DNA of 21,912 nucleotides from a virus: IMG/VR virus record IMGVR_UViG_3300026094_000041, positions 1 to 21,912 of that record; one strand, 5' to 3'. Shown piece by piece: positions 1 to 8,148 of this stretch (position 1 is its first letter; each line of letters starts with the position of its first letter). The notes under the pieces were generated by a model. It saw only the letters and a program-made list of their open reading frames with translations, ran no database searches and was not told where the DNA came from. The position numbers and the translations under genes were made by a program.

Positions 1-157
1 CAATGTAGACTACCGCTTCTGTAATGTCTGTATAAGGTGTGCGTTTTAAAACCACGTTACCGTCTTCATCTTCGTACCTTCTGTCTTGGATAATACCCTT
101 ATCCATAAGGTCTGTTAACGCTTCGTTCTCGTCTGTGTATTTTAGTTTGTATCTCAT
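1..157 (-). CDS. Hypothetical protein, N-terminal part
   Basis: An open frame starts at an ATG at 157, three bases after the stop of the fibre gene, and runs off the left edge of the window, giving 52 visible residues. The visible part is charged and hydrophilic, with many Asp, Glu, Lys and Arg residues, and shows no signal peptide or membrane segment. Its tight spacing puts it in the same operon as the fibre, so a virion or fibre-associated role is possible, but I do not recognise the family. Confidence 0.6.
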   Translation of the reverse strand, partial: MRYKLKYTDENEALTDLMDKGIIQDRRYEDEDGNVVLKRTPYTDITEAVVYI

Positions 158-160
158 ATT

Positions 161-1957
161 TTAATATCCGTTTAATTCTACTGTCCAATTAAAAGTATTT
201 CTAAGGCTATCCGCAGCCGCTTGACCCGTTGCACTAGGTGTTGCGTTTGTGCCTCCGTCTATTCCTAACTCACCATTTGTAATATTATTAGCTTGTGCTG
301 ATGCTTCAATACTTACTAATATGTTATCAACTGATGTTTGGTCTAATGCGTTATCTTCAAAGGCTCTTTCATAATTACTTGCATTATTGTTGTCAAACAT
401 ATTTGCAGGGAATGATGTTAAGTTATTAAGACGCCAAGCAAATGAAAAATCAGTTCCACTACTTAAATCAATAGCTGGAAATGATGTTAAGCTGTTATCA
501 CGCCAAGCAAGTCCAAAATCAGTCCCATTACTTAAATCAATAGCTGGAAATGATGTTAAGCTGTTACCCGACCAAGCAAATGAAAAATTAGTTCCACTAC
601 TTAAATCAATTTCTGGAAATGATGTTAAGCTGTTATTCGACCAAGCAGCAAAAAAATTAGTACCACTACTTAAATCAATAGCAGGAAAGGATGTTAAGTT
701 ATTAAAACGCCAAGCTCTAACAAAATTAGTTCCATTACTTAAATCAATAGCTGGGAATGATGTTAAGTTGTTATCTCTCCAAGCATTTTGAAAATTACTT
801 CCATTACTTAAATCAATAGCTGGAAAATAATCCCAGTCTTGCTCTCTAAATTCACCACCAAAATCAGTCTGCGTACTATAATCTTGTAGCCAATCGCTGG
901 ATATTGTACCGCTTACCCAATCATCTATTTTGTTTTGACTTATAGCACCATTCTCAATAGAAAGTATAGCTAAGCCTGTCCTTCCTAATTTTGATAATAT
1001 CTCCCAATTTCTTAGGTCTGCTGGCTTATCATAAGTTACCGTTGTATTCGCTTGTCCGTTGTCTGGAAAGTGAAAGGTTATCTGGTTATCTACTACCATT
1101 GCTATGTTACCAGTTCCGTTTAAAGGCAAATCAAAGCCAGTATTTGTATCTTCTATTTTTAACCTACTATTATCCGCTTCTACTTTTATAAGTGCTGAGT
1201 AACTCGCATCAATTGTTGATGTTAAATCGTTTGTTAAGATGTCTTGGTTTCGTGTGACTTGATTTCCGTCTGTTATTATATCAGATGTAGCATTCAATCC
1301 CTCTTCTAGTTGCAGCCCTATAATGTTTATATCAGAATTATAGAAAATAAAATGTACTTGATTTACTTCTGGTGAATTTTGAGTTCTAGTAATTGTAAAT
1401 TTATATTTTTTGTAGTTAGATGTTAAACTTAAATTTTGAACAACTATATCATCAAAAGAACTATTATTTTCAGAAATTCTTATTCTTTCTATTTCAGTTG
1501 TTGTGTTTGTGTTTTTCTTGGCGTAAAATGATAAAGTGTAATTTTTATTAACATTTGTAAAAAAGTCTTTACTTCTAATTAAAGCAGATCCAATTGTTCC
1601 AGTTGTTTCAATGTTTAAAGATGACAAATCAAATGGATTAGAATCAGATTGTTCAGTTAAGTTTATTTGTTTATCACCACTTGTAAAAATACTTTTTGTA
1701 AAATCCCCAAAAGACTTTTCAACTAAATTAGTCCTTTGCGGTTCTATTGCTAAAACTGGACAATCTGCATTAGTATAGTCTATTCTAGGTACATTTACAG
1801 CTACACTTTCTATAAGTCCGTTTTCGTTTACCCTTGTGGCTGTTGTAGCTCTGGAGGCTGTGAAATCTCCAGAACCGTCTAAAGGCTTTATTGAGTAAAG
1901 TTTGCCTGCTTTATAAGCGTTTGGTGTCGTAAGTAATTTTGCGTCTTGTAAACTCAT
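161..1957 (-). CDS. Phage fibre / receptor-binding protein with BspA-like repeats
   Basis: This 598-residue protein is probably a host-binding fibre or spike. Residues 20-75 carry a GDF-ASRATTATRV-ENGLIE...VPRIDY...LEPQRTNL-type segment that I associate with phage fibres and spikes. Residues 80-235 look like a beta-sandwich carbohydrate-binding module, with YTLSFYAKK and GLQLEEG motifs. Residues 245-350 are beta-rich, perhaps a lectin-like fold. Residues 378-515 hold six 23-residue repeats of the BspA/DUF285 leucine-rich type, followed by a degenerate seventh. The C-terminus (about 555-598) has a GGTNATPSATGQ-type ending. It lies at the end of the structural block, a usual place for receptor-binding genes. 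The domains are read by eye; function is inferred from architecture and position. Confidence 0.72.
   Translation of the reverse strand: MSLQDAKLLTTPNAYKAGKLYSIKPLDGSGDFTASRATTATRVNENGLIESVAVNVPRIDYTNADCPVLAIEPQRTNLVEKSFGDFTKSIFTSGDKQINLTEQSDSNPFDLSSLNIETTGTIGSALIRSKDFFTNVNKNYTLSFYAKKNTNTTTEIERIRISENNSSFDDIVVQNLSLTSNYKKYKFTITRTQNSPEVNQVHFIFYNSDINIIGLQLEEGLNATSDIITDGNQVTRNQDILTNDLTSTIDASYSALIKVEADNSRLKIEDTNTGFDLPLNGTGNIAMVVDNQITFHFPDNGQANTTVTYDKPADLRNWEILSKLGRTGLAILSIENGAISQNKIDDWVSGTISSDWLQDYSTQTDFGGEFREQDWDYFPAIDLSNGSNFQNAWRDNNLTSFPAIDLSNGTNFVRAWRFNNLTSFPAIDLSSGTNFFAAWSNNSLTSFPEIDLSSGTNFSFAWSGNSLTSFPAIDLSNGTDFGLAWRDNSLTSFPAIDLSSGTDFSFAWRLNNLTSFPANMFDNNNASNYERAFEDNALDQTSVDNILVSIEASAQANNITNGELGIDGGTNATPSATGQAAADSLRNTFNWTVELNGY
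413..826 (-). repeat. Six in-frame 69-bp tandem repeats
   Basis: Six consecutive 69-bp units encode 23 residues each on the pattern FPxIDLSxGxxFxxAWxxNxLTS. The scaffold residues (F1, I4, D5, L6, S7, G9, F12, A15, W16, N19, L21, T22, S23) are constant, while positions 13-14 and 17-18 differ in nearly every copy. A degenerate seventh unit follows in the protein. The pattern fits a solenoid with a variable surface. Confidence 0.9.
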
Positions 1958-1969
1958 ATTTTTATTTAA

Positions 1970-2476
1970 TTAAATCTGCCAGCCTCCGAAGTAACTATCT
2001 CTACTCGGGTATCTGTCGTCGTTTTTATTTAGGTTATATTCTGGATATGTCGTTTGATTGTAACACATAAAATCTATAAATCGTTCGGTATAATACTGAG
2101 CCTTATCTCTATACTTTCCGACTAAAAAATCAACTTCATCTTTAGTAGCTGTTTCGGCTGTTTCGCTAGTATGCTTCATTATGCCTTTGTTGGTTATCTG
2201 AAAAGCTGCTACACTTACATATTCAACAAGCCCCCAGTATATGGTCATGTCCTTAACAAACTTGTCTATAAGTATCTTTTCGGGGTCTGTATCGTCAAAG
2301 ACTTGACCCTCAACGTAGTTAATTAACCTTTCATAAAGTCTAGTGCCTAAGTAGTTTTGAACGTGTATCTCTTGAGCTATCTTAAGGCATTGCTTAAACT
2401 TGTCAGGGTCAACCGAACCAGTCAAGATGCTGTTTTCCTTAAGGTCTTTTTGTGTTATAAATAATACTGTTGCCAT
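1970..2476 (-). CDS. Head-tail connector-like protein (DUF6712-like)
   Basis: This 168-residue, mostly helical protein follows the portal gene through a TAATG stop-start overlap. Its N-terminus (FITQKDLKENSILTGSVD...KFKQCLKIAQEIHVQNYLG) and length match a connector or gp6-like family common in Bacteroidetes phages, which I recall as DUF6712. In such phages the protein joins the portal ring to the tail. The C-terminus carries a YF-GGW ending. There is no signal peptide or membrane segment. Assignment rests on recall of the family and on adjacency to the portal. Confidence 0.6.
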   Translation of the reverse strand: MATVLFITQKDLKENSILTGSVDPDKFKQCLKIAQEIHVQNYLGTRLYERLINYVEGQVFDDTDPEKILIDKFVKDMTIYWGLVEYVSVAAFQITNKGIMKHTSETAETATKDEVDFLVGKYRDKAQYYTERFIDFMCYNQTTYPEYNLNKNDDRYPSRDSYFGGWQI

Positions 2477-4281
2477 TATCCTCTCGGGTTTAAAAATCCA
2501 TTGTTAGGCATATCCTTTGGTCTTGTCTTTGCCGTGTTATAGTCTGGGTCTATACCTTTGTCATATCCATTGCTTCTTGCTTCTCTTATACTAGTAATTA
2601 AAGTATTTGCAATAGGAGAATTGATATCTATTCCACCGCTAGGGTCTTTCTTCATAAATACCTTTCTTACAAATCTATGAGAACAATTTGCGCCGCCTTT
2701 GTATTTAAATATGTCATAAGTATTAGTACCATTTGGACCAAAACCTGGATTAACTGCTGGGTCTCTACTCATTTGCGCTAAGTCCTCACGTCTGTAAATC
2801 TTTTTAGCTGCGACCATTTTACGACAAAACTCTCGACTGTTAGCACTTACTTTATTTGGACTGTATTCGTATCTTACTTTAAACTGTGCTTCGGCTGTCT
2901 TGTCGTCTCGGGTGCTTCCTGCGTTTGGTCTTGCAGTTCCTGTCTTTGCAAGTCTAATTGCTTTATGTAATAGAGTTTCGCTCTTAGAGGCTTTTTTATT
3001 GGCTTCCTCTACTAATTGAGCTATCTTTTCCTCGGCTTCCATTTCTGCATCACCAGACTCAATCAAACCCCATTCTTCGCTTAAGTCTTCGCCTTTAGAT
3101 ATTAGATTATCAGCGACTAAACTGTCTATTTTTTGTTCTGCTAACTTTAACTCAACTCCTGTTTGCTTCTCTTCTTCATCTTCGCTTACACCTTCAACTT
3201 GCATAAACTCTAAAGGCTGTATTGTTTTGAAATATAAGTCTAAGGTAGTTCCTGTGATTTCTTTTATAATATCTACTAATTGATTTTGGAATACTCGAAT
3301 AACTATATTCTCAAAAAGTAAAGTAGCGTTTTTAATTTCGTCTGCATTGTTTCCAAGTCCTGATTGACCGTCTCTTATTCCCAATAGCATTGGAGAGGTT
3401 ACTCTATGCCCTACAATTAACTTATTAAAACATTCCTTAGATAAGTATTCATAATGCTGAGGTGCATCGTTTAAAGGAATGCTATTAACTTCTGTTTGGT
3501 TTTCTTTGCTATCGTTAAAAGAGATAACAACCTTTTTTCCTTTTGTTCCTGTGATTTTAGACTTAACATCACGTTCTAATTCTCGCCTTTTTTCTTGGTC
3601 TTCAGGAACACCGTTGTTAAAGTTAACGATAGTAGTTGGACTAAAACCATTTTGAGCATCGTTAATCTGATAGTCTGCAATTTCCTCTTCTAGTAATGCA
3701 TAAGGTAATGCGCCAATATAGTCAGGTGGTGTAAAGTATTCTGAGCCTGTTACATAATCCCCCCAAATATAAATCTCTGGCTCGTTTCCATTACCAAACC
3801 CGTAAGCCTTAACTTCTTCTAAAGTATCACTTCTTTTGTAATCCTTCCAATTAGGATGGTAGTACCAAACTTCTATTTGACCGTCTTCATTCTTTTTTGC
3901 AGGTCTTAAAGTATTCATTGGAAAATGCTCTAAGTTTTTAACCTCGCCTTTTTGATAAACGACTTGAATAGATGCCATTCCTAAAATCTTACGATCTGTA
4001 ATTATTTTACGCAAGTCTTTTGGTCTTACCTTAGCCATTAAAGAAGCCCATTCACCAGCTTTTTTGCCTGCGTCGGTAGCATCTAATCCCTTTCCAAAAA
4101 TAAGGTTAGATATACCCGTTAAAATAGCTTTATTAGTAGTGCTTCGGTTAGCCCTGTCTATTAAGTAACCAAAGTAATCATTGTCCTCTCCATATTCGAC
4201 AAAATCCTGGTTTTTTGTCTCAATTATTTTAGGACTTGTAAACTTTGATAGGCTTACACTTATTGCGTTTGACTCACTCAT
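2476..4281 (-). CDS. Portal protein with C-terminal Cys/His extension
   Basis: At 601 residues this is the best candidate for the portal, the dodecameric ring through which DNA enters and leaves the capsid. Residues 25-360 have the character of phage portals: a YGEDNDYFGYL start, helical stretches, and a segment around 280-325 with HRVTSPMLLGIRDGQSGLGNNADE that I have seen in Bacteroidetes phage portals. An acidic coiled-coil-like stretch (365-440) leads to a separate domain at 466-545 with FCRKMVAAKKIYRRED, NPGFGPNG and KYKGGANCSHRFVRK; its Cys and His residues could bind metal or resemble a minor head protein. It overlaps the preceding gene by ATGA and the following one by TAATG. It is unusual for the portal to lie downstream of the capsid gene. 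Confidence 0.8.
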   Translation of the reverse strand: MSESNAISVSLSKFTSPKIIETKNQDFVEYGEDNDYFGYLIDRANRSTTNKAILTGISNLIFGKGLDATDAGKKAGEWASLMAKVRPKDLRKIITDRKILGMASIQVVYQKGEVKNLEHFPMNTLRPAKKNEDGQIEVWYYHPNWKDYKRSDTLEEVKAYGFGNGNEPEIYIWGDYVTGSEYFTPPDYIGALPYALLEEEIADYQINDAQNGFSPTTIVNFNNGVPEDQEKRRELERDVKSKITGTKGKKVVISFNDSKENQTEVNSIPLNDAPQHYEYLSKECFNKLIVGHRVTSPMLLGIRDGQSGLGNNADEIKNATLLFENIVIRVFQNQLVDIIKEITGTTLDLYFKTIQPLEFMQVEGVSEDEEEKQTGVELKLAEQKIDSLVADNLISKGEDLSEEWGLIESGDAEMEAEEKIAQLVEEANKKASKSETLLHKAIRLAKTGTARPNAGSTRDDKTAEAQFKVRYEYSPNKVSANSREFCRKMVAAKKIYRREDLAQMSRDPAVNPGFGPNGTNTYDIFKYKGGANCSHRFVRKVFMKKDPSGGIDINSPIANTLITSIREARSNGYDKGIDPDYNTAKTRPKDMPNNGFLNPRG

Positions 4282-4598
4282 ATTGTCAAGTATTCGTTAT
4301 TGGATTCTCCTAGGTTTCGACTTTGTTTTCTTTGTCTTACTGGTACACTATTTGAATAAAGGTTAGCTCTATAAACTAAAATACCTTCTTCAAATACTTC
4401 TAAAATGTAACTTTCGCCATTTACAAAACCAAAACCATTGGAATCTGTTAATTTATAATAGTAACTTTCTTTATCTAAATTTACAACCTGATCATAAATA
4501 TCTTGTTCAGTCGTCTCATTTATTATTATTACCCTAGCGTTGCTAACCTCCTCACTAGGTACAAAATATAAAACGGTTGTATCTTTGTTTACTTGCAT
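4278..4598 (-). CDS. Hypothetical virion-associated protein, 106 aa
   Basis: A short, probably beta-rich protein with a basic stretch near its end (RQRKQSR). It begins one base after the stop of the tube-like gene at 4600 and overlaps the portal start by ATGA, so it is translated as part of the structural operon. No signal peptide or membrane span is visible. The fold could be that of a small adaptor or a tail-tube-associated protein, but I do not recognise it and assign no function. Confidence 0.65.
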   Translation of the reverse strand: MQVNKDTTVLYFVPSEEVSNARVIIINETTEQDIYDQVVNLDKESYYYKLTDSNGFGFVNGESYILEVFEEGILVYRANLYSNSVPVRQRKQSRNLGESNNEYLTI

Positions 4599-4599
4599 A

Positions 4600-5208
4600 T
4601 TAAATCTTTATACATTCTTCTGCTTCAACTACACCACCATCAGCCAAAACACGCTCTGTAAATATCTGCTCTATTGTTCTTATAGTTGTTTGTACGTCAT
4701 CATTTATAATTGCAGGGTCAACGAAATAAGCCTTTTTACGCTCTAAAGCCGTTATAGTTAAGTTATAACCTGATAACTCGCCAAAAGAACTGCCAGTAAC
4801 TTGAGTTATTTGCACGTTACATCCGTTTTCTATACCTACAAAAAGAAAGTTACCGTTATAGTCTTCTACAATAACATGAGGCCGACCCCATGCGGCTATC
4901 TGTAATTCTGATCTCAACTGGATACTTATTTTTTTAAGAATAGCCGTTATAGTTTGATTACTAAAGACCGTTCCATTTTCGCCTGTAACTTCGTTAGCAT
5001 CTTCAAGGTTATGCCCTGAGCTTCTTAATTCGTACTTAAATAAAAATAAGGGAGTGCTTGGATTTATTGTTAAACTTGTAATTAAGTTATTTGTCAAAGA
5101 AAACTCTTCAAAAATATCTCTATTATAGTTCAAAAAATAAATAGCTTTTAAGCCACCTACCAAATTTTTGCACGGTTCTTTTCGTCCTGAAGATACATCA
5201 CAAGCCAT
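4600..5208 (-). CDS. Tail-tube-like structural protein, second paralogue
   Basis: This 202-residue protein is a clear paralogue of the 5338-5886 product. Both begin MACD, carry GRKEPCK, VGGLKA, YELRSSGHNLEDA, GENGTVF, GRPHVIVEDYNGNFL and GELSGYNLTITA, and are alike over about 170 residues (roughly 70% by eye). This copy has a longer C-terminus of about 25 residues, with a GG and a Cys near the end. I recall related proteins in Bacteroidetes phages as abundant structural proteins; major tail tube is the most likely role, though this is not shown by sequence. It has its own promoter (5243-5271) and is cut off from the first copy by a terminator, which suggests separate dosage. Confidence 0.65.
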   Translation of the reverse strand: MACDVSSGRKEPCKNLVGGLKAIYFLNYNRDIFEEFSLTNNLITSLTINPSTPLFLFKYELRSSGHNLEDANEVTGENGTVFSNQTITAILKKISIQLRSELQIAAWGRPHVIVEDYNGNFLFVGIENGCNVQITQVTGSSFGELSGYNLTITALERKKAYFVDPAIINDDVQTTIRTIEQIFTERVLADGGVVEAEECIKI

Positions 5209-5242
5209 TATAAATAAACTAGTTATTATTAGTCTTACATTA

Positions 5243-5271
5243 TATTATACGTTAAAATGTATCGTTTTGTT
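5243..5271 (-). promoter_or_regulatory. Late promoter copy 3 (AACAAAAC-N12-CGTATAATA)
   Basis: On the minus strand, AACAAAAC at 5271-5264 is followed after exactly 12 bases by CGTATAATA at 5251-5243. The same two boxes at the same spacing occur at 9068-9096 and 16400-16428. It lies between a terminator and the second tube gene, about 35 bases before its ATG. Confidence 0.75.
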
Positions 5272-5283
5272 TATTATTTAAAC

Positions 5284-5315
5284 AAAAAAAACCCTGTCCG
5301 ACTAAAGACAGGGTT
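5284..5315 (-). terminator. Rho-independent terminator
   Basis: A perfect 9-bp stem (AACCCTGTC at 5290-5298 with GACAGGGTT at 5307-5315) has an 8-base loop. In the minus-strand transcript the stem ends in a run of eight T residues. It lies 22 bases after the stop of the first tube gene and ends the capsid operon, just before promoter copy 3. Confidence 0.93.
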
Positions 5316-5337
5316 ATTTATTATTAACCTATAATCA

Positions 5338-5886
5338 TTAAGAGTTAGTGCCTTTTACTACTGTTGTTTGCGTACCATCGTCTATGATAGTAGGGTCAAC
5401 AGGAAAAGCCATCTCTCTCTCTTGTGCGGTAATTGTTAAGTTATAACCACTTAATTCACCCATTGCAGAACCTGTGACTTGTGATACTTGTACATCACAG
5501 CCGTTTTCAATTCCAGCTAGTAAAAAGTTCCCGTTGTAATCTTCAACAATTACATGAGGTCTTCCATAACTAGCTATCTGTAGCTCTGCTCTAGTTTCAG
5601 CATCTATCTTTTTAAGGATTGCTGTTACTGTTTGGGTATTAAATACCGTTCCATTCTCTCCCGACACCTCACCAGCGTCCTCTAAGTTATGTCCTGAGCT
5701 TCTTAACTCATATTTATACAAATCTAAAGGTGTAGTGGGTGCGGACTTAAGCCCCGTAATAAGACCATTAGATAAAGTGAACTCTGCAAATATATCTTTA
5801 TCAAAGTTGATAAAATAAAATGCTTTCAATCCACCTACCGAATCCTTACAAGGCTCTTTTCTACCTAAACTTAAATCACACGCCAT
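5338..5886 (-). CDS. Tail-tube-like structural protein, first paralogue
   Basis: This 182-residue protein starts three bases after the stop of the major capsid gene, so it should be made at high level from the same mRNA. It shares the long conserved core of its paralogue at 4600-5208, including paired Cys residues (Cys3 and Cys13) near the N-terminus and the conserved VEDYNGNFL and LSGYNLTITA segments. Tail tube (major tail) protein is the most plausible role because of its size, expected abundance and the otherwise missing tube gene. A head decoration or neck role cannot be excluded. It is followed by a strong terminator. Confidence 0.66.
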   Translation of the reverse strand: MACDLSLGRKEPCKDSVGGLKAFYFINFDKDIFAEFTLSNGLITGLKSAPTTPLDLYKYELRSSGHNLEDAGEVSGENGTVFNTQTVTAILKKIDAETRAELQIASYGRPHVIVEDYNGNFLLAGIENGCDVQVSQVTGSAMGELSGYNLTITAQEREMAFPVDPTIIDDGTQTTVVKGTNS

Positions 5887-5889
5887 CTA

Positions 5890-6831
5890 TTATGCTGGGT
5901 TTGCTGAGTTAGTAATTCCGTACGTTACGAAATCTTGTGCAAATTCATACTGCACTGCTGCTGTATATCTCATTATGAAACGTACATTTTGACTTCCGTC
6001 ATTCTCTGCCATATCCAAAAGTCTAACTTCTGAATGGTCGCTTAAAAGACCAGTACCAAATTTAAGGTTTGACTTTCTAGTCGCTACCATTGTATCAGCC
6101 AAAAGTCCTTGAGTCATAAACACTTTAATACCATCAAAGAACTCAATGTTAATGTCTTGGTTGTTACCAGCGTTATTAAGACCACCTACTCCTAAGTCTG
6201 CTAAAGCTCTTTTATAAGCCTTAAATACGTTAGTAGCTACATAAATGTGAACATCCTCTTTACCGTAAAGTCTGTCTGGAAGGGCATCGACTACCTTTCC
6301 CATTTCTGCAATTACGTTTGAAGAAGTTACAGTTGTTCCCACTACTTCTTGATCAGCTGGTAAGTTAGCATCAGCGGCAATCAAAGTAGTAAAGCCATCA
6401 TACTCTCCGTCATTTGTTGAATCTCCTCTCCAGATTGAAATTTCGTTAGCTTCTGCAACCTTAGCTACATATTCTGCAATTACAAAATCTGCAAAGGTTT
6501 TAGGAATTACATCGTGAGCACTAAAGCCCATTTCGATTGCATCCCAAGTGTCCACGAAATCGTCTTTACAAAACTGCTGATTTACTTGTAGTCTTTTTGG
6601 CTCTAGTTGTCTTTCAACAGTTGAAAAAGAACCAGTTGCAGTAAAGTCGCAAGTCGCATCAGCGATAATGTCCTCAATATTAGAAGGTCTTAGCGTCTTT
6701 CTAAATTTGATATTTGGGATAATGTCTACTCCACCTCTGTCAAGTGTAGGTGAAGACAATAACGCAGCCGACACATAAGGCATCGCCTCTTGTCCTGCGT
6801 AGCTTGTAGTAATACTAGTTGTTGTTGCCAT
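5890..6831 (-). CDS. Major capsid protein
   Basis: This 313-residue protein has features of HK97-fold capsid proteins from Bacteroidetes phages: a conserved C-terminal half with an ATNVFKAYKRAL helix, GIKVFMTQGLLADTMVA, SNLKFGTGLLSD and a final DGSQNVRFIMRYTAAVQYEF strand. It lacks the long N-terminal delta domain of HK97 itself, and a separate scaffold-like gene lies just upstream, so assembly probably uses that scaffold together with the protease encoded two genes earlier. The start is an ATG three bases after the scaffold stop. I am confident of the role because of its position after protease and scaffold and the recognisable C-terminal motifs. Confidence 0.85.
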   Translation of the reverse strand: MATTTSITTSYAGQEAMPYVSAALLSSPTLDRGGVDIIPNIKFRKTLRPSNIEDIIADATCDFTATGSFSTVERQLEPKRLQVNQQFCKDDFVDTWDAIEMGFSAHDVIPKTFADFVIAEYVAKVAEANEISIWRGDSTNDGEYDGFTTLIAADANLPADQEVVGTTVTSSNVIAEMGKVVDALPDRLYGKEDVHIYVATNVFKAYKRALADLGVGGLNNAGNNQDINIEFFDGIKVFMTQGLLADTMVATRKSNLKFGTGLLSDHSEVRLLDMAENDGSQNVRFIMRYTAAVQYEFAQDFVTYGITNSANPA

Positions 6832-6834
6832 AGT

Positions 6835-7443
6835 TTAAGAAAATAATTTAGAGTACACTCTTGATTTAGTGCCTCCGTGGTTTTTAAGTTTTACGTTGAA
6901 TTTTGGTTTTACTTGTTTCTCTGGTGAATGAGTAACTTTTTTAGGAGCTTCCTCAGAAAGTTGTACATCTTCCTTAACTTCCTCTTTTGGTTCTTCTTTT
7001 TTTGGTTCTTCTTTTGGAGCTTCCTCTTTACTCATTTCCTCTTTTTCAGAATAGCCAGCTTCTACTTTTTGTTTTAGCTCTGCCATTTCTTTTTTAAGGC
7101 TTTCCACTTCAGATGCTAAGTCCATTTCCTTTTCATCTTTTGCTTCGACCTCTTCTTCACCGCTTTTAACTTCAGCGATTTTTCCTTCTTCTCGAACTAC
7201 TACCACATCTCCATTTTCAAGCGTATGCTCTCCGACTGGTGCTGGTATTTTTTCGACCTCTTCGCCATCTTGTTTTACTAATACAGAAATGTCATCTCCT
7301 TCGATTTCCACTTCTGTACCGTCTTCAAGTTTGGCTACCTCTAGCTTAACCTCTTTGGCTTCGCTTTTTTCCTCACTCGCAAACATAAACTTCGCAACTC
7401 GGTCAGCTATGTTATTAAGTAGAGTCTCTTTGGTTTCACTCAT
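6835..7443 (-). CDS. Scaffold-like acidic coiled-coil protein
   Basis: This 202-residue protein is dominated by Glu and Lys. Residues 50-95 form a small beta-rich module (LEDGTEVEIEGD, GEHTLENGDVVVVREEGKI). Residues 103-130 are a predicted coiled coil (SEVESLKKEMAELKQKVE), followed by a long EEPKKEEPKEE low-complexity stretch and a basic C-terminus (residues 165-202). Length, composition, basic tail and position directly before the capsid gene fit a capsid scaffold, whose basic end would contact the capsid subunits. Similar proteins occur in this position in Bacteroidetes phages as I recall. No enzymatic motif is seen. Confidence 0.65.
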   Translation of the reverse strand: MSETKETLLNNIADRVAKFMFASEEKSEAKEVKLEVAKLEDGTEVEIEGDDISVLVKQDGEEVEKIPAPVGEHTLENGDVVVVREEGKIAEVKSGEEEVEAKDEKEMDLASEVESLKKEMAELKQKVEAGYSEKEEMSKEEAPKEEPKKEEPKEEVKEDVQLSEEAPKKVTHSPEKQVKPKFNVKLKNHGGTKSRVYSKLFS

Positions 7444-7447
7444 TTAT

Positions 7448-7618
7448 TTATCTATTTACGGATTTACTTCTGGTTTCTCTATTGTCTATTGTGTTACTAA
7501 TTCCTTGGTCTAATAAATTTCCAATACCTTGTGGCTTTAGTTTTTTGTCGTTACTGTCATCACAGCAATCCACATGATAAGTATCTCTATCTGGACAAAG
7601 GCATCCTCTTCTACTCAT
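7448..7618 (-). CDS. Small Cys-rich conserved protein, 56 aa
   Basis: A 56-codon frame starts at an ATG that overlaps the stop of the preceding gene as TAATG and ends four bases before the scaffold ATG. Its N-terminus, MSRRGCLCPDRDTYHVDCCD, has four Cys in a CxC...CC arrangement, and is followed by a QGIGNLL motif. I recall short proteins with a GCLC-DGTY-CCD...QGIG pattern beside capsid genes of other Bacteroidetes phages. The Cys residues could bind zinc or form disulphides; the role is unknown. Confidence 0.72.
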   Translation of the reverse strand: MSRRGCLCPDRDTYHVDCCDDSNDKKLKPQGIGNLLDQGISNTIDNRETRSKSVNR

Positions 7619-8148
7619 TACGATATATCGATTATGTCATAAATAACTCTGACTTTAATTCCACCCGTCCCACCTACAGGGTCAGTAGTTGCAGTTCTTA
7701 ATTTTAAAGGTTGATTAGCTGCTAGGTTTCCCGCTTGTGCCGCTCCCTTTCTTATACCACTTGGACTTGTAACGATAGTAGGCTCAATTGATACAATTAC
7801 ATTATTATTAATACTAAAGTTTAGATTCTCAACAAGTGTATAAGCCGTTCCCGCTTCTCGAATAACGACTACACTTATAGGATTTATAACTTTGTTTTCT
7901 CCCTGTGCCGGTATAATATCTACAGGCGAACTATTTAAAGCTAATACCTCGGCTTCACTAACTTCAGTTTCTTCAGCTTGCAATTCAGCGCTAGGGTGTA
8001 GTAACACTTTATTACCTTGATAATGTAAATAAAGTCCACCATCGGCTACGTGCATTGCGCCCTCTTCATACGAAACCTCGCTCAATTTATCTTGGTCGAA
8101 TACGTCCATTACAACCTTAAAGGCTGTGTTTAGTTTGCTTCTACTCAT
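7618..8148 (-). CDS. Hypothetical head-associated protein, 176 aa
   Basis: The N-terminal 60 residues are mixed helical and include a HVADGGLYLHYQGNK segment. The C-terminal 100 residues look like a beta-barrel, with PVDIIPAQGENKVI near the beginning and GGTGGIKVRVIYDII at the end, a pattern I associate with small phage virion proteins such as decoration or fibre-base proteins. It overlaps the protease gene by eight bases and the small Cys-rich gene by TAATG, so all four head genes are co-translated. Decoration protein is a guess from its fold and position, not a recognised family. Confidence 0.6.
   Translation of the reverse strand: MSRSKLNTAFKVVMDVFDQDKLSEVSYEEGAMHVADGGLYLHYQGNKVLLHPSAELQAEETEVSEAEVLALNSSPVDIIPAQGENKVINPISVVVIREAGTAYTLVENLNFSINNNVIVSIEPTIVTSPSGIRKGAAQAGNLAANQPLKLRTATTDPVGGTGGIKVRVIYDIIDIS

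Noticed and set aside
387-826. Regular repeats suggesting a CRISPR array, and a plus-strand frame through them
   Set aside because: The units are contiguous 69-bp in-frame protein repeats with no spacers; the plus-strand frame exists only because the coding strand is periodic.
161-1957. Diversity-generating retroelement target in the fibre gene
   Set aside because: No reverse transcriptase, template repeat or adenine-biased variable region is visible in the window.
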